Assembly: GCA_027405735.1 (NCBI GenBank) | Contig: JAPEHQ010000008.1 | Span: 1,178,001 to 1,242,000, forward strand | Length of the DNA stretch: 64,000 nucleotides | Source: Mucor racemosus | Lineage: Eukaryota > Mucoromycota > Mucoromycetes > Mucorales > Mucoraceae | Reading direction: 5' to 3' | Shown here: piece by piece, positions 35,062 through 45,774 of the stretch | Layout: each line of letters starts with the position of its first letter | Numbering within the stretch: position 1 is the stretch's first letter | Notes under the pieces: model-generated | Database searches by the model: none | The model's input: only the letters and a program-made list of their open reading frames with translations | Told to the model about the DNA's origin: nothing | Position numbers and translations under genes: made by a program

Positions 35062-36555
35062 ATGGATTCTCTTGACCTTAGAATGCCAGGTTACATGGTT
35101 TACTGTGTAATCATCTCTTGTCTCGGCTCATTCAGTAACGGTTGGGTTATTGGCTCCGCTAATGTTCCTGGTGAAGTTACTCATGCCTGTGAAAATGGCG
35201 CTGCTCATATTGCTAGTAAGGCTTTCCCTGATTGTCTTCCAATGAATAATGCTCTTTGGGGTTTTGCTGTTGCCTCTTTCTGTGTTGGTGGCTTGATTGG
35301 TGGCCTCTTTGGTGGTGCTATTCAAACTAAATATGGTCGCAAAAAGACCATCATCTTTAACAATATTGGCTGGATCATTGGTGCTCTCTTAATTGGTGTC
35401 TCTGTCAACCCTGCTATGTTTATTGTTGGTCGTATCTGTTGTGGTCTTTCTTGTGGCCTTGGTTCTCTTGCTACTCCTACTTATGTTGGTGAGGTATCAA
35501 CTATCAAGGCTCGTGGTACAATGGGTACATGTAATCAATTTGCTATTGTCATTGGTATCTTGCTTGCTTCTGTAATTGGTCTTCCTCTTGCTTCTGTTCC
35601 TCTTTGGAGAATCAATTATGCTATTGTTGCTATTCCTGCTATTGCTCAATTCTTTCTAATGGCTGGTTGTGTTGAATCTCCTCGTTATCTTGTATCTGTT
35701 AATCGTATTGAAGAAGCTAGAGAAAATCTTCAAAGACTTCGACCTAATTCCAATATTGATAAGGAATTCTTTGGTATGGTTGAAGGTCAATTAGGTACTG
35801 CCGCTGCTCAAGCTATTGTTGGTGATGCTGTTTCTGTTGATGATAAAAATGATGTTAAATCTATTGATAATCAACTTGAAGATGGTATTGTTACTCAAGA
35901 TGAAGGTGCTCGCTCTCCTATGAATATGATTCAAATCTTTATTGACCCTCTTATTCGTCGTATTGCTCTTACTGTCATTGCTCTTCATATTACTCAACAA
36001 TTGATTGGTATGAATGCTGTCATGTATTACTCCACTACTATTTTTAATATGGCTTTTGATGCTGAAATGTCAAAGTATATGGCTATTGTTACTACAGTTG
36101 TTAATTTTGCTTCTACTATTCTCTCTTTAATCTTGATTGATCGTATGGGCCGTCGTCCTTTGCTTATGATTGCTGAAGTTGGTGCCTGTATTTTCTCTGT
36201 TCTTTTGATCATCGGTTATGTCTACAATGTTGGTGCCCTTTTGATTGTAGCTGTCTTTGGTTATGTTGTTTCCTTTGCCATCGGTGTTGGACCTATTCCT
36301 TGGATGATGACTTCTGAATTAACTCCTGTTTATGCTTCATCTGCTGTTGGTGCCATTGCTACTGCTGTCAACTGGGCCATGAACTTTTTGATTGGTCAAT
36401 GTTTCCCTCTTATTTTTGATGGTATCAAAGGTTATTCTTTTGCTATCTTTGCTGGTGTTGCTGCAGTTGCTTTTGTCTTTACTTATTTCAAGGTTCCTGA
36501 AACTAAGGGTCGCTCTCTTGAAGACATTGTTCGTGGCTTTGAAAAGACCGCTTAA
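35062..36555 (+). CDS. Sugar porter of the MFS superfamily, copy 2
   Basis: Single exon, 497 aa, identical in sequence to copy 1 at 30947-32440 and in the opposite orientation, so that the two promoters face each other across 2.1 kb. It carries the same sugar porter motifs (YGRKK, GRRPL, QQLIGMNAVMYYS, PETKGRSLE). The start was chosen as for copy 1 (MDSLDLRMPG). The 3' flank differs from that of copy 1 from one base after the stop codon. IMA1 converges from the right with only 136 bp between stops. Confidence 0.95.
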   Translation: MDSLDLRMPGYMVYCVIISCLGSFSNGWVIGSANVPGEVTHACENGAAHIASKAFPDCLPMNNALWGFAVASFCVGGLIGGLFGGAIQTKYGRKKTIIFNNIGWIIGALLIGVSVNPAMFIVGRICCGLSCGLGSLATPTYVGEVSTIKARGTMGTCNQFAIVIGILLASVIGLPLASVPLWRINYAIVAIPAIAQFFLMAGCVESPRYLVSVNRIEEARENLQRLRPNSNIDKEFFGMVEGQLGTAAAQAIVGDAVSVDDKNDVKSIDNQLEDGIVTQDEGARSPMNMIQIFIDPLIRRIALTVIALHITQQLIGMNAVMYYSTTIFNMAFDAEMSKYMAIVTTVVNFASTILSLILIDRMGRRPLLMIAEVGACIFSVLLIIGYVYNVGALLIVAVFGYVVSFAIGVGPIPWMMTSELTPVYASSAVGAIATAVNWAMNFLIGQCFPLIFDGIKGYSFAIFAGVAAVAFVFTYFKVPETKGRSLEDIVRGFEKTA

Positions 36556-36691
36556 ACATGAAAATCATCTCATTCTCAATTTTGTAATATAGTTTTATAA
36601 ATACCCTTCTTAAAATAAATGAAATTTTATTAAATTAATAATATACACAAGCAATTTTATTTGTAAAATGTCTAAATTCTGTCTAATCAGT

Positions 36692-36817
36692 TTAAAATGC
36701 AATTTGATGGAGGCCATTGACTATTGAGTCAACAGCATCAGTTTGTTGTTGCTGTTGTTGTTGGTATTGATATTGTTGTTGTTGTTGTTGTTGCTGATAC
36801 TGATAATGCTGCTGATA

Positions 36818-36859
<42 letters not shown>

Positions 36860-38419
36860 TTGATATTGCGCTTTTAATGGTGGTGGCACGACTTCATCAG
36901 GAACAATATCCATTGGCTCTCCCACAAAGCTATCATCCTCATCTTCTATTATTGTATTATTACGACTATTTTTACCAATTAATGCGTATGGCCATACAGA
37001 GCATTTTACAAGCGAGTATGTAATTATCAGTGTCTGCAAATGTTAAAGTTTTGATAAGTACAAAATTAAACATTTACAAAATAAAGAAACTTACTATTGC
37101 GTATAAAGAAAGAATAATCAGTTCTATTTTCTTGTTCGAATCCAACACGATTAATGAAAAAAGTATCAAACGAATTACAATTAATACCAGTTGGGAAATC
37201 TGATCGAAATTGTTAGCCACAAAATACTAGATTTATGCGCTAGACTCTACCTTATATAACTTGTAATTAACTAATTTCTCAACAGCTGTTTCCTTTAAAA
37301 GATGATGCCAACCTCTGACAACAAAAGATATTGAAACAATTGACGCTAAAGTAAATAAACTACTGAAATCCATCTTCCAGAAACAAAACTCATCACTTGT
37401 ATTTGAAAAAATACATTTGAATGGTATAGTAAAAGTTTTCCATAAGCTCGAGAAACCACTAAAAGATGTTATAAATTCTTGAAAGCTTTCCAATTCGTAT
37501 CGCAGTAATAATTCAGGTACATCGATTTTAATACTTTGGGGAGGGAATACGATACCTACAATACAATATTAGATCAAAGTTATGCTAGCAATCCAACGAG
37601 TACTTACAAAAGCCTAAAAAGAAAATGGACCAAAAATGTACAATAACCCATGTCAATCCTTGTAAATAAAAAGTATGTTTTGAAGGTTTTGCGGGTGAAG
37701 TAGAGGTAGAACTTGATAATACTGAGGCAGTAAACCTTTGCTGTCTCATGTAAGCCCTTTGATCTTCATTCAGTTTAGTGATTTTATCTTGACAGTTACT
37801 ACAAAGTTTGAATCGCTGATGTAGCGTTTTTTTATAGTGATCAACATTGTTGAACTTGTATTCATATGTGGGATCCTAATAAATGCTTACCATTGTAAGT
37901 AACAAATTCAAATGTGTTTTAGTAGTACACTTACTGATTCATCTGGAATATATTCAGCAAGATAGCGATAAATGATTTCTTGATTGGCTACGCAATCAGA
38001 ACACAGAGTATTTGCTGAATTGGTGTTAATAGTTGAAGCTGTTCGTTCAATTGAAGGTACATCTTGAAAGAAATAAAATGTCAGTAATCGTGTTTAATAA
38101 TAATAATAAAAAAAAAGAAAACTTACTTCTAATGTTCAATGCTTCAAAAGGTGTTGGATCTGCAATTTCCCCATTCTATAGCATGATAATTAATAAAAGA
38201 AATTCAAACTATTTTTTGGAGCATTACCTTGTCTCTAATATTTGTACTTTCACACAAGTCGCAATACCAATGATCCGCTGTGTTTTTAGAGCCTGGTAAT
38301 ATAAAAGAATCCTGGCAGCAATACCAACAGTTGACTTTTTTAGGGATGTCTCCAAATCCAAGGTAGTTTAATAATCTTTCTTTTATTGTTGGTCGCTTAT
38401 GTGTTATATAACTACTCAT
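36692..38419 (-). CDS. IMA1: Ima1-type inner nuclear membrane protein with poly-Q tail
   Basis: Seven exons: 38419-38228, 38175-38127, 38062-37935, 37875-37608, 37555-37251, 37226-37095 and 37033-36692, giving 471 aa. The N-terminal domain matches Ima1/Samp1 (NET5): VNCWYC, LPGSKNTADHWYCDLC, then NGEIADP, with further CxxC pairs LCSDC and LCSNC that likely bind zinc. Hydrophobic segments follow, as in fission yeast Ima1, which sits in the inner nuclear membrane and takes part in linking centromeric heterochromatin to the nuclear envelope. The last exon ends in an acidic stretch and about 55 residues of Gln with some Tyr, not part of the family core. Coding CAA and CAG codons alternate, so repeat length may vary. 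A 25-nt T run (sense strand) lies just upstream of the ATG. Confidence 0.85.
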
Positions 38420-38880
38420 ATAATGAAAAATGTAAAAAAAAAAAAAAAAAAAAAAAACGAAAAAATTGACGAAGAAAACTAAAATGGCTTGGTGGTACTA
38501 TACAATATGTATACTCAACAATGAGCGCTCTCGAATTGAATCTCAAAAACTCGCGTGCCACACGAACCTTGCTCAAAAGTTCAACATCTCTCATTCGAAA
38601 TCAAAAATCCAGGTACTGTGCTGCATCGCCCAGTGATAAGAATATCATCTGGCAAATATGCCATATAATCGAATGTCATCGAGCTTAAAGAATTTTCACT
38701 TGCGTCTAGTTTTTATATTGAAGCAGGTTAACTCTTCTACAAGCTAATTAGACACATATAATACATGATCCTATTTTTTATTTTGCGAAACTATGTTTAT
38801 ATGATGGCAAATTAGTTAGATCCTGCTTTCTCTTCAAGTCCAAGAAAATATATCAGTCCTCTTACATTTTTTTTTACTCT
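38420..38880. other. Spacer between DNMT2 and IMA1
   Basis: 460 bp with the IMA1 promoter and the DNMT2 3' flank. An A-run of about 25 bp lies at 38432-38457. No gene seen. Confidence 0.5.
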
Positions 38881-40236
38881 TTAGGAAGGGGTATTTCCTT
38901 CTTTCATCAAATAACGCATTAACTCTGATACCAATTTAACATTGATACTATTACCTAGAGTTCTATACTTTTGTTTGAGGGTACTAGTTTCTGGGAAAGT
39001 AAATTCTTGAGGAAAGCCCATCAGATTAGAAACTTCTCTTGGGCTAAAATATCTCAATTTCAAGGTATGCAATAATTCTAATTGCTTCTCTTCATCAACA
39101 CCTTTATATGCCATTGCTTTTGAAAAGACCTCTGCTGTCTATAAAAAGAAGCAATTATTAAGTGTATCCTCCCACGAAAAAATATTACACTTACATCAAC
39201 ATCTTGATTCATTTGAAGAATTGATCCAGTTCCTTGAGCATAATGATAGTAACCTTTTGTGAAACAACAACTGCGATGTCCGTTAGGCTTTACAACGTCA
39301 AATACATGGCTATTCTTTGCTAACACTTTATCAGATACCAAATATTGTTCAAAATGGCTATCATGTTCCAAATATTGGGATAATGGATCAACATGGTTAA
39401 CTGGTTCATCGACTAATTTCTCTTCGTCAGTAATTCCTCTTGTATCAAAAAATTCTGTTGACATGTATGTAGAAAGTGGGATATAACCAATGATTGTACC
39501 AGTAACAGGCTTTGCAAATGTTAATGGTTTCAATTTTGCCAATAAATAGTATCTCATTCTAGAATTGGGAATACCCAATTGTAAAGGTGTTAATAAGAAT
39601 TCTTGAAATGTATAGTCGCAGTGAATCAATTTGTCTACTAGCATGTCTCTAGAATCAGATTCCTATTAATGCAAATACAGTTCAGATAAAATTATTTTCG
39701 TACGTTCACATTTCCTTAAAAATACCTCAAATCCTTTCACATTTTCAACAAGAATATATTTTGGCTTGTGTTCCATTTCTCCCAAAACATTGAGCAAATG
39801 CAAGAAACTCTTGGCACGAGCATCAACACTACCTTGTTGAAGACCGATACGTGTATAAGGCTGACAAGGTGGTGACATAGTCCAGATATCAGCAGCAATA
39901 TTATCATAGTGCTTTACTGAAAGTGCTTCAATAAGATTCTGTCCGACGGTTTTAGGATCAAAGTTATGTTTATAAATCTAGAAAAACAGTAAGAAACTGC
40001 AGTAACAAATCGCGCTTATATCAGTGTAAATTCTACCTCGTTGGCTACTGTGTTGATATCGAAAGCTTTTACTATCTCTACATCCCAATCAGCAAGTTTG
40101 GCAGCATAATGCTATATTAAAAGAAAAGAATGTACTGGGTCAACATGCAAAATTCAATGCATAGAATGTAAAATAAATCAGCTCATACCATGCCTCCGAT
40201 ACCAGAGTAAAATTCCAACTGACGAAGTGGTGCCAT
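38881..40236 (-). CDS. DNMT2: tRNA (cytosine-5) methyltransferase Dnmt2
   Basis: Five exons: 40236-40189, 40111-40037, 39977-39726, 39662-39195 and 39138-38881, giving 366 aa (human TRDMT1 391). The catalytic domain has motif I as LEFYSGIGGMH, motif IV as MSPPCQPYTRIG with the catalytic Cys, motif VI as VENVKGFE, motif VIII region GIPNSRMRYYLLAK, the Dnmt2-specific CFTKGY followed by YAQGTGS, and the closing RTLGNSINV. Dnmt2 uses S-adenosylmethionine to methylate C38 in the anticodon loop of tRNA-Asp and some other tRNAs; DNA activity is weak or absent. No chromatin-targeting domain is attached. IMA1 lies downstream on the same strand. Confidence 0.93.
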
Positions 40237-40924
40237 GATTAAAGTATGAGTGTTTAAACCAACAAAAGAGGTATTATTTGTGTCACAACTTGACAGGCAC
40301 CTTCACATAACAGATATTTGTGGCTTTTTTTCGTTGACTCTTCATGAATCAACGTTTACAGTTCAAATGCAGCAAGTACAGCAAACCCTCATAATCTTTT
40401 TTACTAGCCAACAAAGCTACCAGCGATCATGTGTGATGCTAATAGTGTGTGTATTTGGACCATTTATCTACAGGAATGAAAAATTGCAAGCTACTAGACC
40501 GCTCGTTAAGGTTTTAAACCAATTATTCAGCAATTTTAATTTTAAACCTTTTGATGGTTGAATACAAAGTGCATAGTGTTATTTTAAATAGTGTATTATA
40601 CAGTTACATATCATGCTGAATAAGCACAAGCTTACGTATAAATATAAAACAAAAGGTAAGTAATTCAGTCGTCAAATTATTAAACCAATGCAAGAAAAGT
40701 TGAATTTCAAAGCACTTAATTTTCAAAATTGCGAATCTTCAAAAATTGGAGTGTACCACCTTTTCTATAACCAAGTCCATACTAAACAATTTTCAGGACA
40801 TACCTTGAATACTGCAAAAGAGATGTGAATAGGTCGCATTATGCTAACTGTTTCAAAATTTAATTTATATCTCATGGAAGACTCTAAGCGCGTAAAATTC
40901 AATGCTTTTCCCTTAAAAAGTGAA
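40237..40924. other. Upstream region of DNMT2
   Basis: No supported gene. A 103-codon ORF at 40250-40561 on the plus strand begins right next to the DNMT2 ATG, has no family features and is probably chance. Confidence 0.45.
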
Positions 40925-42110
40925 TCTCACTTTTCATCCCTGCTCTACTTTTTTTTTCATTAAATAATGCCAAGAAAAAATTATATGCCAATGCACCTGA
41001 GATGTTCAGCTTTAATCCAAAAACAAGTATCCGGAAATATCCTATTTTTTGCAGTTGGTATTAATTTTTCAGTGCTAAGGTTTCAGATTTTTTACGCGTA
41101 TTTCACTGCGAATGGATTGAAAACTTTGAGACTTCATATCTCTAGAAATAATTAAGCTATACTAACACTTTCTAATAATAAAACTTACTTGTTTTAAAGT
41201 GCTCTATAACATATTTAAGTATAAAAAAATTATGAGCACTTTTATTTTTTTTTCATTGTTTTGACCTTTTTTTGTAGTACATCACAAAATATTCGTTTTA
41301 TTGAGCAGCATTTTTTTCACGTTTAAGTCATAGACCTTGTTGAGCCCTACTAGATCCAATTTAGTTCTTCTAAAAATACTAATCTATCGTAGAGATACCT
41401 TCAAAAATATGCAAAGAAAAAAATCCTCGTGATTTTAGCTTCACTTTTCCACGTGTATACCCTCATCCCAAATTCTGAATCTGAAAACAAAACCGACAAA
41501 AATTTCTTTTTCTCTTCGAAAAATACAGCTAGAAGGTTTCTCAATAACTAGATCGATAGATAATTTTGTTGTGCATCATCTCAATTACTTATATTTGAAA
41601 CATGCTTATAAAAAGTGATGCGTATCTTAAAAAAACCTTCAAAATTTCAATCGTATTTGTTGCAAAATTTAATGTAAAACATTTGTTTGGGTTTTATTTT
41701 ACTGGATGCAGAATCCAAACTTGTACAAAAAAGATTTAATACGCTAGTGCAACTTACTTTGCAGTTCATGAGTTTCTAAACAAATGTGGTTTTTGAATCG
41801 TTTTTCGACCGATGTGTACAACAAATCGACTTTGAAACTCAGTTAACATTAGCATTGGTGTCGAGCCGGGTTTTTCCAGCCAAATTTACTAGTATAAGTT
41901 GGGCTCGACAGCATCCCTAGTTACCATAGGTTTTAAGGTGTAATATGAGTTATTATTTTAGTTATCTCGACAAAAAATATTGATTTTTTGTCGACACAAA
42001 TAACGCAGAGTAGCGTTCAGTTGGGTCTATTTTGTGGGTACAAAAAACTAATACCTCAATTTTGGTGCTTAATTTTCATAATCAGTTTTAGGCTAATTTT
42101 AGGTCAATGT
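40925..42110 (+). repeat. Repeat family B, copy 2
   Basis: Matches 58440-59560 in the same orientation and 7140-8260 inverted. It is interrupted by the mini-element at 41850-41918. No intact ORF; a 72-codon and an 83-codon ORF at 41988-42426 show no family features. Confidence 0.7.
41850..41918 (+). mobile_element. 69-bp MITE-like mini-element, copy in family B
   Basis: Runs from TAGCATTGGTGTCGAGCC to GGGCTCGACAGCATCCCT. The 9-bp flanks are AGTTAACAT (41841-41849) and AGTTACCAT (41919-41927), 8 of 9 matching. The related family B copy near 7330 (minus strand) has a single AGTTACCAT, which is the empty site. Confidence 0.7.
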
Positions 42111-42574
42111 GTTTGTATTCTAATATTAACTTTTTATTTCAGAAGAGACATTAACAGCCATAGAGGACAGATATATGTTTTGTCAAAACAACATGACTGG
42201 AATTGACTCAATATTGGGTGAGAAAATTCAAAACCTTTTTGAATACCATCGGAAACCTGCTTTTCACAACCGGAAAACTAGCAACAAAAAATTTTATTTC
42301 GATAAATTTGAACCGAGTAGTAAGGGTAAAAATATAATAATTTTTAAAACTTTGATAGTATCAGGCATACCTGGACTGCCTAACAAGCACAAGAAGGTAA
42401 TTATGTATGATATGTCAAAAACCTAACAGTTATAAATTCAGGGACAATTATTAAAATCCGATATCGATCATTGAAATTCAACAAGATGAAATGAGATTTA
42501 GTAGCTAATGCTATAAAATTTTAAACCGAACCATTAGCACTAACCACAAATATCAATAAATACAACCATAATTT

Positions 42575-43440
42575 AGACAACAACAAAACAAAAAGACCAG
42601 TATTTTGTATAAACTGAAATCAAGTAGCAGGTACTACTAGCACATGTTTTTCCTACTGTTTATTTGGAAATAAATTATTAACTATCAATGTTATATCAGG
42701 GCGCGTTATAATATTTCTCTCGAACAAAAAAAGCATCTAAGACTTAGTCATTTTGTTCCATTATCTACGTTATAATCAATGCTTTTTTGGTCTAAATTCG
42801 ATATATACCTCAGAAAAATTGGTGGTTATAAAAGTATGTATAATGTGTACTTGATTTGAATGAATAAATAAATAAACTCATGTTAATCTATTTGGTTTCT
42901 AAAAACCATTTGTTTCTGTTTAATTGGCAACAGCCAAGAAGAGGAAAACAAGGTGTTGTCTTGTATACCACTACCAACTATCATAGATATACCATAATCA
43001 TTACTTGTTAATTGATTTTACGGATAAATCAATTTTTATAGGTCAAAAGTAAAGGCGTATTCAGTTCAAAACGCTTGAAACAATTCAATCATGCTAATTT
43101 ACATTATTTATCATCTCTTGCTGCTCATTCAATTGCTATATTTGATTTTAATATTTCGTTTATACTGATAATCGAGTCATTCGTCCATTAGAGTCAACTC
43201 GTCATCCTTAATTAGCGTATCTATAATAACGGTCCATTATTAGCTCATAATATGCAAAACTATTAGAAGGGATTGTCTAATATCAAATTTATTTGATTCA
43301 ACTGCTGATGCTAAACTAACATCAGATTTGTTGTATTCCACCTAGGAATGTAAATATAAAGCAAAGCTTACTTTTGAATGAAAGTACTAAGTATGCGGAT
43401 TAACATCAATAGGTTCAAAAAGCATAGTTAAATGCAATCA
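42575..43440 (-). repeat. Family A segment, inverted relative to copy 1
   Basis: The reverse complement matches 5430-6630 in pieces, for example AAATAAATTATTAACT here and its complement at 6520. It ends a few bases before the terminus of the next element at 43453. Confidence 0.6.
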
Positions 43441-44652
43441 TTGCTATTAAATTATTACGGCCGACCTGTGCTGCACACTATAGCCTGAACCGTTGTACCC
43501 ACTGAATATGACTAAAAAGATAACAAGATGCACATGGGCACAACAAAAGAAACTGCACACGAGCACAACGCTAAGGCTGTTGTATGTGCAGAATTATAGA
43601 TCCTGTCTATGTACATGGCATTAATCCCATGTGTGCATAATAGTAGAATTGCTCATAAGCATATCATTATCCCTATTTGTGCATACTAATAAAATCTGAC
43701 CATGAGCATGATGAGCTGATCGTATGGGCACAAATTGGTCTGTACATGATCATCGTACCATTCTTAAAATTACATTGCATATTTTACTGGAATAATGGGT
43801 TTTTAAATTATCTTTGCTTTTATTAATATGTATTATAGACAATACAATTCAATACGTTGTTATTAATGTAGAGCAATATATGCAAGAACCAATATATTTA
43901 CGATTATCATTATTTGTAGACATGCTTATAACTATAATGTTTACAGCAACAATAATGGTTTTTGCTCGAGCATAAACTTAAATAACACTTACTAATTAAG
44001 TTTATATGCAAGCCAAATCTAAGGTCATAAAAGATGTTACTTTATCACACATAAAATTTGAACAAATTAACCTTCTTTAAACTTACCATTTTAGTTTATT
44101 ACGATTGTCAGCTGTAAAAAGATTTGTTTTCAAGAATAGCTACAATCAAGACTATGAAAATTAGTCAAGTCATTAGATTATTCTTTTTTTTTTTGTTTCT
44201 ATATCATTTGAAATTTTTTCACTTTTCTGGGACATTTCATTGGCTTGCAGTCAGTTCTAACACTTCATTGAGTAGATATAAATATCATTGCCTTTAATTT
44301 GATCTGGTAATCAAGAAATACGTTCAATAATACAGTAGTAAATAATGATATTTGATCTTAGAATGCAGTTAAATAAAAATATCAGCCTCTAATATAGACT
44401 GCTACCTATATTAAAAACATTAGTCTTTTATGTTAGCATGTGTATTTAGATAAAAGAAAAGAATACCAGCTTGATGATAATAGTCTGATATGCCTTATCA
44501 AATGGTGAATATATTCTTGGAGGAATATGAAAACAAAACGAGAGAAACAACACACGTAAAACAGGATTTCCAAGGCTTTACATTATTTAGCGCAATTAAA
44601 ACCCTGCTAAATTGCACATTTCAGCCAATGTAAAAGCGGCATTACAGCGCAT

Positions 44653-45655
44653 GAACCATAGATTAAACAGCATAGGCAATAACTGTTATTATAGAAACAT
44701 ACATTTTTCTACCAGAAAAAACGTCTGTCATATCATATATTCATTAAAAAATTGCAAAATCGAGCCCGTAGAGCGACACCGTAATTGAGCATAGCAAGAT
44801 TGAAAGGCTAAATCTTTTATACTATGGTATATATCTAAGTTTTAAATAAAAAAGCGGAGGTTTTTAAACTTTTCATATATTTAACCACGTATGGTCTGAA
44901 AATTCAGACTCTGTAGCGGACATTTTCGGGACTCATTTTATCCTTACCAACACTCATGATTTTCATTAAAAAACAAAAAAATCAAATTTTGATACCAAAA
45001 TCAACGTTTAAATATACTACATTATGAGAGAAAATTGTAGCCATGATTAATACGCATTTTATAAAAGCTTAATATTAAATGTTAAGTAATGAAACTTAGC
45101 ATTTTTGGCCCAAAAACGGTTTTTTGATTAAAGAATTTTCATGTAATATTCTGCAATAAGAATGTTTATTATTTTTTATTGAGCAAACAGAGCGCTAAAT
45201 TCTCTATATGTGTATATTTTTTGTTTTTATAATTGGTAGTATAATTAACTCTGGATTTGCAAAAACAGAAAAAAAAAAATTAAAAAATGTCAAAATTGAC
45301 GATCTGGACAAAAATAATTTTCTAAATTAATATTCCGCTTATAAGCCTTGTAAGTCTTAAAAATAAGGGATTTTATAGTATTTGAAAACTTTTTCAAGAA
45401 TTTACGGTGCTGTACCCACTTGATTCAAGCTTATTACTGTAAACTTTTATACATGTTAATACTATATGGTAGTTTATTTGATGATAATATAGCCTTACTT
45501 TATAATTATTGCGTTAGAGGTAATTTACATTAAGCTTTAGTCTTATCCCTCCAACATCATAAACATAAACATGGCCATCATCACTGGGACCTATTGCCAC
45601 CTTTTTACCCTCTTTGTCCCAAGCCACCAATTTATTCAATGCTTTGCCAGAACCA
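44653..45655. repeat. Left arm of the second inverted repeat
   Basis: The reverse complement equals 47019-48028 almost base for base in every part I compared. Outside these limits (44050-44650 against 48030-48650) the match continues but with many differences. Confidence 0.8.
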
Positions 45656-45774
45656 ACGTAAGTATTTACAAATGGTTCCTCGGTATTTGCATTCAAATCA
45701 GATAAATCAAATTTACTGGTTCCATCTATAGCATTATCGAACGTATTACTAGCCCGCCTTGTAATAAATGCCAA
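45514..45774 (-). pseudogene. Dynein intermediate chain WD-repeat fragment (copy 2)
   Basis: An 86-codon open frame reads DGTSKFDLSDLNANTEEP, VGSGKALNKLVAWDKEGKK and GHVYVYDVGG, clearly the C-terminal WD region of cytoplasmic dynein intermediate chain. The full protein is over 500 residues, and nothing else of it is present. The Trp expected before LNAN is replaced by Ser and a residue is inserted before AWD, so it has begun to decay. It lies inside family A copy 2, so it is a captured gene fragment and not a gene. Confidence 0.75.

Larger units (their letters stand above)
34821..36556. repeat. Right arm of the 1,736-bp inverted repeat
   Basis: Mirror of 30946-32681. Similarity begins at ATCGTATG (34821) and stops one base after the transporter stop codon. 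Confidence 0.9.

Noticed and set aside
36724..37023. 99-codon plus-strand ORF rich in Val and Ala
   Set aside because: Shadow of the poly-Gln exon of the IMA1-like gene in another frame.
40250..40561. 103-codon ORF next to the DNMT2 start
   Set aside because: No homology features, no TATA box, and it overlaps the DNMT2 promoter.
45514..45774. The open 86-codon dynein frame as a functional gene
   Set aside because: It covers only the last WD region, lies within a dispersed repeat, has lost key residues and has sister copies that are broken.
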